Shown here: in pieces, positions 23,266-36,349 of the stretch
Layout: the number at the start of each line of letters is the position of its first letter
Numbering within the stretch: position 1 is the first letter of the stretch
From: Cacajao melanocephalus
Lineage: Eukaryota > Chordata > Mammalia > Primates > Pitheciidae
Length of the DNA stretch: 64,000 bases
Direction: 5' to 3'
Assembly: GCA_963573385.1 (NCBI GenBank)
Contig: CAUYLG010075613.1
Location: forward strand, 1 to 64,000
Position numbers and translations under genes: made by a program
Notes under the pieces: generated by a model
Databases searched by the model: none
Told to the model about the DNA's origin: nothing
The model's input: only the letters and a program-made list of their open reading frames with translations

Positions 23266-23854
23266 AACAATCCTATCTGGAAACAGGCGAGTGATGTCAA
23301 ACCAGGCATTGAAAGGTCTGATTCCGGACGACAGTGGCTGGGGAAGGAGACCTAGGACTGAGCATCCCAAAGAGAAGAACCGCAGTGTCCGGGGAAGAGA
23401 CTGAGGGGCTCCTGGCCAATAGTGTCCTCTATCCCAACCTGCCCCTTTTTTTTCCATGTCTAGGAACTGAGATCGTATGACCCCACCTGTCAGTTCACTG
23501 GGACTGCTGTGCCCCGATATTGACATGAAAGGGATATGATAAAGTCCCAGTGAGAAATACTTCAACATTCTGACTGAAGCGCCCCTGTGGCAGGACACAC
23601 AGCCAAGATTTGGCTGAGATTGTCTAGAAATGTGCTTTTCTAGGACATAGATTTTGTCATCAAGATGCATGATCGTCCAGTACTCATAGTTATTATATTA
23701 ATAACTAAAATGGTTTCTCTACCCTCCCTGCCAATTTCCTCCATGAGATTGCAAACGGCATGAGACGGAGGGCTAAACTGGCCTTTTCCTTCAATTATGG
23801 TCTTTAGTATCCTGCATTAAATATAGTTAAAGTTTAATGAAAGTTTTGTTGAAT
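23266..23854. other. Single-copy DNA, no feature recognised
   Basis: About 590 bases. A 136-codon minus-strand frame (23260-23670) spans it but shows no domain I recognise. Confidence 0.45.
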
Positions 23855-24008
23855 GGAATTACAAATTCTATTTATATCTGTATACATATATCAGTATATT
23901 TATAACAATACCCATGTCTGTATCTATTTATATCTATTTTTATGTATCAATATCTATACCTATCTATATCAATATCTTTATTGCTATTATTATCTAAATC
24001 AAGTCAAT
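23855..24008. repeat. TATC/TATA-rich degenerate tetranucleotide tract
   Basis: Interrupted tatc and tatt units (tctatttatatctatttt, 'tatctatacctatctatatc') lead directly into the hexanucleotide array. It appears to be an aged microsatellite. Confidence 0.85.
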
Positions 24009-24568
24009 ATCTGTATATCCACATCCACATCCACACTCACATCCAAATCCACAACCATACCCAAATCCACACTCATATCCACATCCACATCTATACCCAC
24101 ATCCAAATCCACATCCACATGCATACCCACATCCAAATTTACACTCACATCCACATCCATATCCACACTCACATCCACACCCACATTCACATCCACACTC
24201 ACATCCACATCTACACTCACACCCACATCCACACTTACATCCATATCCACATCCATCCACATCCATAACTACACTCACAAACACATACATGCTCACACCC
24301 ACATCCACACTCACATCCATATCCACATCCACACTCACATCAACACATCCAAACTCACAAACACATCCACAGTCACATCCACATCCACATGCACATCCAC
24401 ATCCACATCCACACTCACGTTGACACTCACACCCACATCCACACTTACATCCATATCCATGTCCACACTCACATCCACATCCAGACTCACGTTGACACTT
24501 ACATCCACACTCATATCCACATCCACACCCACATTCACATCGACACTCACATCCACATCTCTATCTCT
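24009..24568. repeat. Hexanucleotide array (CCACAT/CACTCA)n, about 550 bp
   Basis: Tandem hexamers dominated by CCACAT and its variants, with recurring 'cactcacatccacatcc' 12-18-mer super-units. The plus strand is almost devoid of G, giving extreme strand asymmetry. Because 6 is divisible by 3, every frame stays open, producing spurious frames rich in Thr-His-Ile or Ser-Thr on the plus strand and Val-Asp or Cys-Gly on the minus strand. It is not a gene. Confidence 0.97.
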
Positions 24569-26752
24569 ATTTGCGGTGCCTTCATGAACTTGATGTTTAT
24601 AAAAATCATACCCAAGGAAAGGGCTACTAATATCTTTTTACCAATTGGCCTTTTAAGAGATAATTTCCTTCCTAACATTGGTTTTGAGAAAAATAGTCTG
24701 CATTAGCAGCACAGGATTTCAGAGATAAGAAAATAGAAATCCCAGTAACTACGTCCACAGTGTATTGGAGAAACATGTTGTATCCATGTGCATGTATTTG
24801 CAATGAGGACCTCAGGGTGTGTTGCTATCTCAGCTGTGGGTCTGTGGCTGGCCTTGTCCCCATCTGCAGTGCTGTATATGGACAGCAGGTCACTGCTCCA
24901 CACCCCTTGTGCCCAGCTGCCCAGCTGTGGTGTTCAAGACGCCTCTGTGGGTATCAGAGGCTGGAAGTTCTGCATCTTAGCTACACTACAGGGCTTCAAA
25001 ATGCAATCAAAAGGAAATCCACAGGTACCACTAAAAAGGAAAAGCAAACTCCAGGAAACACTGAGACACTTTTAGAGTTTCTATGGGAATTTTACTTGGT
25101 GAAATCATTTACATCTGTCTACTTTAAATCTCCCCCAGTAGTCTTAATACCATTTTGTCCTGTCTTCCCATCAATGGAAATCAAGATCAGTCCTCGGAGC
25201 CCTTCATTGCTTGGCATGGGAACACATATGTGAGCATGATCAGCGGAGTTTAGGATGGGCGCTTTCTGGGACAGGGCTGTGAGCCACGGTTGCATTAGTC
25301 TGCCAGGCCATCCAACCAGGTGCTCCTCCAGTGCTTTTGCAGACAGAAAATCTCTTACATTGAATAATTGTCATTTTCCAGCCCTCGGTGAGGCCAGAAA
25401 TCACTAGAAATCTCATTTAAACTTTCTCTCCTCGTTCTCTAACAAATTTACAACAGTGGCTGGTACTTTTGCAAGATCGCTGGAGAGAATTCATCATCAG
25501 AATAGAGACATTTTTCTCCATTGTTGAGCCAACTACCTTCCATCAACTTTTTCATCATTTCACCCCTCTTATGATGACCTTCCTTGGATAAAAGAGCCCA
25601 GCTCTAACTTTTTCTTTCTGCCGGCAGTGCCTCCCTGTGTATGATATGGTTAATATTGATTATAAATCACAGTCAACTCGCAAGTCCTGCTCATCCCCCT
25701 GGACTTCCCTTGCCCACCCTCTACAGAAACATGTGCTGCCCTTCCCCTGCTGTGAAGTGCTATTTTGAATATTTCTTCTTTAAAATGGAATCACCATTTC
25801 CAATTGTATTTATCTGGATTCCAAAACCATCACGATGACTTCACGTCAGCGCCAGCACACAGCAGTGGAATACAGTGAGCGCTGTCTGCCACTGACAGCA
25901 GTATCAGTGATGTAATTTACCTGGCTGGAGGAGATTCTCTGGGTCCCCTTGGATTCGTGGCTCCAAGGTCAACTGAAGGAGAAAAGAGGCAAGGCTGAGG
26001 GTCACCTGCTCCTGTCTCATCTGCATACTCTTGAATATATGGTTTTAAGAAACATGCATTTTTGATCTACAATGTAAAATTCCTCTATGATTTTTTTGTA
26101 TAGATGTGCAGAATACAAATACAGGACTGAAATAAAATACTGATCATTTGTGGCCTCACTTTTTTTTTTCAAGCTTTCTTCAGTGATGCTAAATTCAACT
26201 TTGGCCACTTGGGTTTTTAACGTTACTTTAAAAGTCCCAATCACAATTAGCTCTTTCACGGCTGGTTTGATTGCAGGCACATTATTCCTGAGGCTAAAGA
26301 TACAGTCATTTTCCCATCTAGCTGACTTTAGCATAAAAATACAATTGAATCATAAGCAATGAAATTGTGTCTATTCAACTCTCTTCTTTCTCAATTAGAG
26401 TTAATAATGCTAGGTTTCACTCCTTCCTCCTAAATAACATAAAATACATGAAATTGAAATTAGCACATCTCCAGGATGATTACGTCACGAGCGCATTTTA
26501 TTAAATTTACTCACGTGCTGTTCGTTTTTTCCTAACCAGAGAGTATGTATGGCACTTGGCTTCGTTTCTTATTCTTCCCTTCTAGTAATAGAGAGAAGCT
26601 GTTTTTCTTTTTCTAGTAACAAACCAGCAACAACAACAAGAAGCCAAGGAAAGCAACATGAAATAAAAAGAAAGCAGTGATTACAGCAGTATCAAAAGTA
26701 AGAGTGGCAATGAGCTTTAAGTGACACTTTACATCATGCTAAATTCTCTGGT
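24569..26752. other. Repeat-poor single-copy stretch (2.2 kb)
   Basis: No interspersed repeat recognised. Noted items: a strong pyrimidine tract ending in CAG at 25605-25626 (acceptor-like, with no matching donor seen); a 105-codon minus-strand frame at 26017-26334 of unknown nature; and a CRE-like and E-box pair at 26478-26517. Confidence 0.45.
26478..26517. promoter_or_regulatory. CRE-like TTACGTCA plus CACGTG E-box (motif matches only)
   Basis: TTACGTCA lies at 26480-26487 and the palindromic E-box CACGTG at 26512-26517, about 25 bases apart in repeat-free DNA. CpG-containing motifs are rare in this CpG-depleted sequence, which makes the pair slightly more notable. There is no evidence of a promoter. 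Confidence 0.25.
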
Positions 26753-26768
26753 AAGAACTCCTTGCACA

Positions 26769-27087
<319 letters not shown>

Positions 27088-27104
27088 TTAAAGAACTCCT
27101 CACA

Positions 27105-27625
27105 TAGACTCGGTCTTGGGTGGTAATCCTTCTGCAATGCAGAGGAAGGGAGGGTCATTTTGTGTCAAGTGTTGATGAAGTTCTGTCAATGTCTGTGGAG
27201 GAACAAGAGGGCCTTGCAGGATGATGGCAGTGCCCACCGGAGGAGGGAAAGCAAAAGAGGGTCCCGGAGAGGCAAGAGCCAGCACAAGACAAAGAAGCAT
27301 TTTCTGGGAAGGTGAAGGGACTGGGAAGTGCATTTGGGGTTTGGGCAGGTCACAGGGGTGGATGTTTAGGAAGATGAACAGGCCCTTCCAGCCTCTAGGT
27401 TTCACCTAGAGCACCAATGGGCACGGACGGGCACGGGACGCTGAGCCTGGGTTCCTGCAACCGTGTGTGTCCGAGTCCTGGCACAGGCCCCGGTACTCAC
27501 ACTCTTCCCAGGCATGGGGAGCCCAGCAAAGTCACTGGAGGAGCCTCACTCAGGAGCTTCAGTCATGGAGCAGCCAGTGCCATTACTGCAGGCAGTTGCC
27601 ACAAGTTTAAAGAAATAAGAGGCAC
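27105..27625. other. Single-copy DNA, no feature recognised
   Basis: About 520 relatively GC-rich bases between two Alus. Open frames on both strands are of similar length, which argues against coding. Confidence 0.45.
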
Positions 27626-29390
<1,765 letters not shown>

Positions 29391-29975
29391 AGGCCATGGG
29401 GTCGAATGAGTCTGGTTCAAAAAGGCTGACTGTGAATTACCAGAGTTGTGAGCTTAGACAAGTGACTCACCCTCTCTGAGTCCTGTTTCCTCCTTTATAA
29501 ACCAGAGAATAGAATCTTCCAGGGTCATTGCGACGAGTAACCTAGGGAATAGGATCTCACAGGGTCATTGCGAGGAGTAACCCAGGGCATAGGATCTGCC
29601 AGGGTCATTGCGAGGAGTAACCCAGGGAATAGGATCTGCCAGGGTCATTGCGAGGAGTAACCCAGGGAATAGGATCTCCCAGGGTCATTGCGAGGAGTAA
29701 CCCAGGGAATAGGATCTGCCAGGGTCATTGCGAGGAGTAACCCAGGGAATAGGATCTGCCAGGGTCATTGCGAGGAGTAACCCAGGGAATAGGATCTCCC
29801 AGGGTCATTGCGAGGAGTAACCTAGGGAATAGGATCTCCCAGGGTCATTGCGAGGAGTAACCTAGGGAATAGGATCTCCCAGGGTCATTGTGAGGAGTGA
29901 CAGAGAGACTGCACGTGAAATACATAGTGTCTTGCATGGCACTTAGTAACCCCTCAATAAATAGTGTGATGATGT
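29391..29975 (+). mobile_element. MIR SINE split by an internal minisatellite
   Basis: Left of the array, 'gtgagcttagacaagtgact' and 'ctctctgagtcctgtttcct' are MIR core. Right of it, 'gtcttgcatggcacttagta' and 'cccctcaataaatagtgtg' are the MIR 3' part. The array occupies the exact place of the normal block around 'acctcatagggttgttgtga', and its unit resembles that block. Confidence 0.82.
29506..29903 (+). repeat. 40-bp minisatellite, about 9.5 copies
   Basis: The unit core agggtcattgcgaggagtaa begins at 29521, 29561, 29601, 29641, 29681, 29721, 29761, 29801, 29841 and, decayed, 29881: an exact 40-base period with no indel. Each unit continues with ccYagggaataggatct and a variable end (cac, gcc or ccc). 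Units 2-4 and 5-7 share the end pattern gcc-gcc-ccc, so a 120-bp trimer seems to have duplicated. Confidence 0.98.
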
Positions 29976-32460
29976 GATGATGATGAAGCTGTTACAATGA
30001 TGATTTTTCATAGAAGAAACAACTGTACTCAATACGCTTTTTAGGAAGAAAATGAGAGTCAGCAGACATTAACTTTGAGTGGGAAAGGGGTTTCAGATTT
30101 CAGAGACTTGAGAGGAGAGGGAATGGCTATGGGCTGAAAACAGCAGGGCCTGCTCATCACTTTATTTCCCTTGAGTGACAGACTGGACGCAACCAGAGTG
30201 TGTGACCTCAAAGGTCAGCCTGGAGACAACAGCACTGCTCAAGGAGAATGTGAAAAATAATTTAGCTTAAGAAGAGAATCAGAAAGGCACACAGGGGGCT
30301 GTTATGTTTGGGTAAGCAAATGTTTTAAGATTGTGGAATTAAACATGAGATTAAAGGTAATTTTAATTTTGCTATTTCAAGTTAAAGAAAAAAAACTGGT
30401 AAAAGTAGAACAGCACCATCTTGTTAAAGGTAAGAAATAAGTTTAATGTTTTCTCTAAAAGTGAGATGCCAGTGTTATCCAACATGAGCGATTAATCTGC
30501 TCTCTTAACCAGAATGCTCTGTCTGTTTTCACTGCAACACTGGGAGCGCGTGTGTCTGAATCACTGATCCTTCGATGGCTCTATGAAGGACTCACATTCT
30601 ATTTTAATGAGTACATTACAATTCTTAAAATGAGAACATGAACCAATGATATATGAAATAGATTAAATAATATGAACTTATTGTTTAGCATTCTTTCTGT
30701 TAATTATAAGCTTTAAGAACATGTCCAGATTCTAAAGGAAAAACATCGTCAATGTTATTGTCCTGATGGATTCTTTCAAGTGCAGATTTTCCGTGTCATG
30801 TAGCCATATATGCTGTTGAGGTTCACCTTTGAAAATGAAGAGATATAAAGTGGTGGAGGTGTTGGGAATAGCCACCACACTATTGTACATGCAAAGCAGC
30901 AGCGCCTTCCAGTTCTTCACGTGAACAATTTCCTGCTGCATTTCTTGATATCTTGCAGATATCAATAAAAAATCAGCATCTTCAAATGAAAAATAAATGA
31001 TGCAAATGAAGAAAGTTTCTGGCTATTCAATCACACTAAAACATGCCATTCTTTTTATAATGCCACGGTGTGGGGAGTTCACTATGAATACACAATTATA
31101 TTGAAATGAGCAGTGAAGTTTCTTATTCTGTTTAAAGTAGAAAATCAATGTGATCAGTATTTTAAATTACACAATGTTTGAGAAACAAGTAAGTTACTGA
31201 CTGTTTCACTGGTTTCTAAATAGCCCCGAATGTGCTGGATGAGCAAAAGTGGTTTAAGCAAGATTAGAGGGGATTTCTGCTAAAGGGAAAGATGCTATTT
31301 GTAATTATGTATTTCAACTTGCCTGGGTATGAAAACATCTGATTACCTCATGCTTAGCAAGGAAGCATTTCTTTGGCTGTTTTGTTCAAAATGAACAGAC
31401 TTAAAATACATTTCATGGCTGAAAAAGAAACTCTATGACTGAATCTTGAAGACTGAGTGGAACTGAGTAAGCTGAGTAAAAAGTCAGGAGAAAATTCCCT
31501 GAAAGTAAAACATATATTTATAACAAAGCATGTAAAGTATACAATTTCTCATCTATAAAGCTACGGACACTTTTTTTGTACTATGTAAAAAATTATATTT
31601 TTTCACAAATAAGTTTTGCTAATTCTGATTATATGTTTTTGTTCTTCTTAACATAACATGGGGAAAACTAATTCTGATTACCTTTTTAATAAGGAAATTT
31701 GGGTTAACGATTTTAAGATGAAAGTTTACGATTAGAAGACATTCCACCCATAAAAAAATATAGACTATTCAAATTATTGAGAATACAAGGAAGAATATAG
31801 TCAGTTTCTGGGAGCTCTGCTCCCAAAGAGTGAGGTAGTTTCTTCCCACTCTGGGGAACCCCAGCTGGGGCTTAACTCCAGCCATAGCGAGGCTTTCAGT
31901 GTGAGGCATTGACTCAGGTGGGTAAAACAGAGATGCAAAACTGTAAATTGTTGTTCTTTCATGAAGGTTGTTATGTTGGAATCTGCAGTTTCTTCTCATA
32001 TTTCCTTAAGCTTCTTTCAGCACATGTATTCTCTTTAACAATGCTGAGACCATGCACGTTCTCCTTGAACTACACTTAAATCAACAATGACCTCCTTCTT
32101 GTTGGCTTCACTGTCCATGTGCATAATCCACTACCTTTGTTTCCTTTATTTCCCAGCCTCTGATAAGCTGATTCTCCGCTCACCTTAGCATTCCTCATAA
32201 AGACGTTCTCCATCCACTTTTCTAGAAGATCCTCAGGTGGCCACACAGCAACATGTCTCCAACATCATGCCATCCTCCCAGCTGCTGGAGCCTTCCCTGC
32301 CTTTGCTCCCAGGGCTCCCCAGGACCCTGTCCGCTTGTGTCTTCTGCCCTGACCATCACGACTAGCCACCGCCCTGCTAGTTTCTGCCTGTAACTCTGCT
32401 TTATTTTTGTTCATAGAACATATGAGGAAGCCCTTGGCCTCCCATCCCACATGTCTGTTG
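29976..32460. other. Repeat-poor single-copy stretch (2.5 kb)
   Basis: No interspersed repeat recognised with confidence. Contents: a TGA-rich run at about 29965-30000, a perfect everted nuclear-receptor half-site pair at 30203-30217, and an unrecognised minus-strand open frame around 30732-31008 (see findings). Confidence 0.45.
30203..30217. promoter_or_regulatory. Everted AGGTCA repeat, 3-base spacer (motif match only)
   Basis: TGACCTCAAAGGTCA is a perfect everted repeat of the nuclear-receptor half-site AGGTCA with spacing 3. The inner TCAAAGGTCA also resembles an orphan-receptor extended half-site. Function is not shown. Confidence 0.3.
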
Positions 32461-32465
32461 CTCTC

Positions 32466-32822
32466 TGTATTAGTCTGTTCTCACACTACTAATGAAGACA
32501 TACCTGAGACTGAGTAATTTATAAAGAAAAAGAGGTTGAATGGACTCACAGTTTCACATGGATGGGGAGGCCTCCTGATCATGGTGGAAGGCGAAGGAAG
32601 AGCAGAGGCACACCTTACATGGTGGCAGGCAAGAGAGCATGTGCAGAGGAACTGCCCTTTATAAAACCATCAGATCTCAAGAGATTCATTCACTGCCGCA
32701 AGATCAGTATGAGGAAAACCACCTCAATTATTCAGTGACCTCCACCTGGCCCCACCCATGACATGTGGGGATTACTACAATTCAAGGGGAGATTTGGGTG
32801 GGGTTACAGCCAAACCGTATCA
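32466..32822 (-). mobile_element. MaLR solo LTR (MST-type), minus strand
   Basis: It begins 'tgtattagtctgttctcaca' and ends 'gccaaaccgtatca', the inverted ends of an MST/THE1-class LTR. An exact 5-bp duplication, ctctc, flanks it (32461-32465 and 32823-32827). No internal region is present, so it is a solo LTR of about 357 bp left by LTR-LTR recombination. Confidence 0.93.
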
Positions 32823-32827
32823 CTCTC

Positions 32828-33744
32828 CCAGCGTCTTCCTCTAGCAGAAACCCCAGGGGTGGGGTACTTGCCTACTTGCTCACCACCCATTCCCGTTGCA
32901 TGACAGCTCCCAGCAAAGGGATGACTGATGCCGGGGCCTGGCTTGGAGCCAGTGATTAACAATGCTCCTTCTCTATCCCACCTTTCTTTAGTGAAAAGCT
33001 GTTCATTGGGGTGGTGGGGGGAACAACTTGTTTCAGAAGTGTAAGAAATAAAAAAAAACTTCCTGTAGAAAACCCATGCCATGATTTGTGGAATCACGTT
33101 GCCTGTGATGGCTTCAGGGCCTCCACAATCAGTGTTTTTGATTAAATCAGCTCAGATCTCTAAGCTATGTGCCAAGTGAACAATATAGACTAGTAACTTA
33201 CCAACTCAAATTTTTCAAATGGGAGATTTCACATAAAAATGGACATTTTTGTTTTTTCTATTTATAAATTATATAGTTAACTAAATACAAAGAAATTTAG
33301 CTACATCTATGAGGATGCAGATAATACAATGAGACTGGAAGCTGGATGCCTGTCGGGAGGTCCATGCAAGCTCAGAACTCAGAGCCGACTGCAGGTGTCC
33401 ACAGGGAGGGCTCTGCAGTCCCCTCAAGACCTTCTTGAGGTCCTCCCATCCTTTAGAGACTGATTTTATTTTAAGCTTTAGAAAAAAATTATCCTAATTG
33501 ACTTTTCCAGGAAACAATAGAAGTCCATGTATCTGATGTTTACTTTTTACCTCTTGGTGAATGACGTAAAGTAATAGCATTATTATTTATTATGATTTAA
33601 GACACTCAAGCATATTTAATAAATGTTGTCACTTAATACTACATGTGCCCTCCAGCCAAACTTTTTATTTTATTTTAACTATGGGATTGTTGTCTATATT
33701 GCATGTGCACTTTGACTTAGATATGTTTTCTCTCAGCATTTCAA
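32828..33744. other. Single-copy DNA, no feature recognised
   Basis: About 900 bases, AT-rich in the right half. No gene or repeat that I can support. Confidence 0.45.
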
Positions 33745-34578
33745 ACATTATGTGTTCAGAACTGAACTCTTTCCCTGTCCCCGCCCCCAGCTTTGCCTGT
33801 GTCTCTGAATAGCCTTCTCCAGAACAAATTGCATGGGTCAGGCCCAGGAAGCCATCTTTGGAAGCTCCCTGTCTCTTTGCCCTGACATTCCCTGGATCCC
33901 TGTGACAAGGGACCCAACCCTCAGGCTCTAGGGACTCTGTTCTGTCTCAGCATCCTCCCACCTTTCTCATCCTCTCTCTTCTAGCTCATCTTCTTACATT
34001 GACCTTGTCTCCCTCCAGGATATATTTTTGTGGAATCAGGATTAATTTTTTAGATGTTGTAGAAATTAAAACTCAAAGACATTGTTCCAACACATTGCAC
34101 TCTTCAGTTGCTTTTCACTTCACTTTCAAAAAATTGAAGAACTTTCCACAGTGGAGCAGACCCAATGGATCCAGTCTGGCTCCCCTGCACCTGTGATCCT
34201 CTTCCACTGCGTCGGTACTCACTGTGCCCTGAACTTCAGCAGAGCTGCCTTCCTTCAGTTCCTTAAGAATGTTAACCTTCTCTGCCATAGGGCATCCCTT
34301 GCTGTTTCTTCTGTCTGGGATGCTCTGCCTCCTGCACTCTAGGGCCCAGCTTTGATGTCACTTGCCTGTTCACCCCAGAGCAACCTTAGCCTGGTCTCTG
34401 ATTCTCTCTAGATTTTATATGTCCTTTATATGATGACTTCATCATGCCCCACAGTTTCTTTCATAATGTTTATCACTACTGTGATCTCTATGTGTGAACT
34501 TCTGTATGTAATATCTGCACCTTCACAAACCCCAAAGCCCATGAGTTTACTACTGTGTGCACCTGATAATAGAGGATG
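33745..34578 (+). mobile_element. L2 LINE 3' portion
   Basis: The right half is clear: 'cttcagttccttaagaatgt', 'cttctgtctgggatgctctg' and 'gatgtcacttgcctgttcac' follow plus-strand L2. The left part (33745-34020, 'agaactgaactctttccctg', 'cttctagctcatcttctta') looks like more 5' L2 but is less certain. The 3' end runs into a tetranucleotide array that seems derived from its tail. Confidence 0.62.
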
Positions 34579-34952
34579 CTGGATTGATGGGTGAATTGAG
34601 AGTGGGTGGATGGGTGGTTGGATGAATAGGTGGATGAGTGGCTGGCTGGCTGGCTGGCTGGCTGGATGGATGGATGGATAGTGGATGAATGGATGAGTGA
34701 ATGTTTTGATGGGGTGGAAGGGTAGGTGGGTGGCTGGCTGGCTGAATAGTGAAGTGGGTGGGTGGATGGGTGGATGGATGTTTGGGTGCATGGGTGGCTG
34801 TCTGGCTGGATGGTTGAGTGGATAGTGGATGGATGGATGAGTGAATGGCTGGATGGGTAGATGAGCGGGTGGTTGGGTGACTGGCTGGCTGAAGGGGTGG
34901 GTGAATGGGTGGATGGGTGGATGGATGGCTGGCTGGATGGATGGGTGGATGA
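34579..34952. repeat. Tetranucleotide array (GGAT/GGCT/GGGT)n, about 374 bp
   Basis: A degenerate TGGA/TGGC/TGGG array with pure stretches such as ggctggctggctggctgg and ggatggatggat near 34640-34680. Sub-arrays with 'gtggatggatgagtgaatg' recur near 34680, 34815 and 34900. The plus strand is G-rich and has C almost only in GGCT units. A 121-codon minus-strand frame here is low-complexity (His-Pro-Ile) and not a gene. Confidence 0.97.
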
Positions 34953-36349
34953 AAATTGTGGAGACTTTAGAACAAGCAGAGAAAATAACTATTTAAGATG
35001 ACCCAAGGACAATCAAACTTAATCAACTGGAAAATTAGAGAAAAACAATTTACATTTGCTCAGTGAATCTAGATTTAATGTATGTTCTTCTTTAACTTTC
35101 CCTTTTCGTTTTCTTTCACAAATTGAAACAATTGCATTTTGAAAACTTGAAATACTTTTGAGGTGAATAGTGTAAGAAAACCCAAGAGCTTAATTATTTA
35201 GAAAAAAAAAATTTCTCTTTAATAAATAAATCTCTGCAGGCACTGATCTGGGGGTATAATCAGAGCATGCAGAATCTCCGTTTCCACGCTGATGCTGGAG
35301 GAAACATGGTGAGTGTGGAAAGCCGGTTTCCATCGGTCCCTGCCTGCACAAGCAGCGCAAATGCAGGGCATCCTGCTCCTCTCCCAGAGCTGTCACTCCT
35401 GCATTATCACGTCAGCCACAGTTCAGATCCTTATCACCTACTTAGGCTCGCCATGTTTTCATCTCTTACTTAGACATATTTTTTTCCCCCTTGGGGGATA
35501 GTAAAGGGCATCTTCAGGCACCCTTACCTCTCATATTGAATTGTGAATTTGTCGTGGTGGATTAGATTAATCAAAATGGCCTTAGAAGAAAAATCTCCAC
35601 GTGTGCATCCCAAACTCAAATAATTTCCGTCAGTTTTCAAGTATAGACACTCCTTTCTGTAGACCATTCTCACATGCTGTTTTCATATATCATGCAGTGG
35701 AATATGCATTTATCCCAACCCTTGGTGGCTTGAATTTAAGCTACTGTTTAAATTTATACCTAAGCAGAAAGCAAAGATTAGAAAAATACTACCAGGAATG
35801 GAAATGGGCCAGATTTAAGTGACTTGTTTTCAGTAGGACAAAACATTTAGAGACTTATGAAACTTTAAAACATTTTATATCATCAAGCTTTAAAAAATTT
35901 TACATTTGGCAAATTTAATAAAAGCTTAGCTGAATAACAAGTGATATTGCAAACCTAAAACACTAATATAATTTACCAAATTGAAAAATATATTAATTTG
36001 TTCATTTATTATTGAAATAGCTCAAGGAATACTTGCATTAATAATATGATCCCCAGCCACTTCCCATAGCAGGAAAAGAAGAATTAACAAACAGGGTAAC
36101 ATATGAAAGACAAGTTTAAAAGATATTTGCTATCAACCTAAAAGAAATTTCATATTTTCTCTGTCAAAATGTGTAGAATTTCATACTTATATTTTTATTT
36201 TAGCATTAGAAAGTTTCTAAAAATCTAAATAACCTTATTTTTACTAATTTGAAATCAATTAATATTTATTATAGAAATAATGGAGGCACACACAAAAATA
36301 AAATAAAATCACCCACTCTTCTTTCATATATATTTCCTTCCTCAAGACT
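34953..36349. other. Single-copy DNA with an exon-like segment
   Basis: No interspersed repeat recognised. An exon-like segment with good splice sites lies at 35240-35308 (separate entry). The rest is AT-rich. Confidence 0.45.
35240..35308 (+). other. Candidate 69-bp exon (unverified)
   Basis: The segment is preceded by 'aaataaatctctgcag', an acceptor-like AG with a moderate pyrimidine tract further up, and followed by 'gtgagtgtgg', which matches the donor consensus exactly at GTGAGT. It is 69 bases (23 codons), and of its three plus frames only the one starting at base 1 is open: ALIWGYNQSMQNLRFHADAG then GNM. I do not recognise the peptide. It could be a chance match or a non-coding RNA exon. 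Confidence 0.3.

Noticed and set aside
23260..23670. 136-codon minus-strand frame
   Set aside because: No homologous motif seen and no supporting exon signals.
23853..24587. 244-codon plus-strand open frame (and minus frames of 73-114 codons)
   Set aside because: Entirely within the hexanucleotide array; the peptides are simple repeats set by the unit, not protein domains.
25605..25640. Exon start after a strong pyrimidine tract ending CGGCAG
   Set aside because: No matching donor was found within a plausible exon length.
29506..29903. CRISPR array
   Set aside because: The 40-bp repeats are head-to-tail with no unique spacers, in a mammalian genome; this is a minisatellite.
34426..34791. 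121-codon His/Pro/Ile-rich minus-strand frame
   Set aside because: Generated by the tetranucleotide array and the L2 end.
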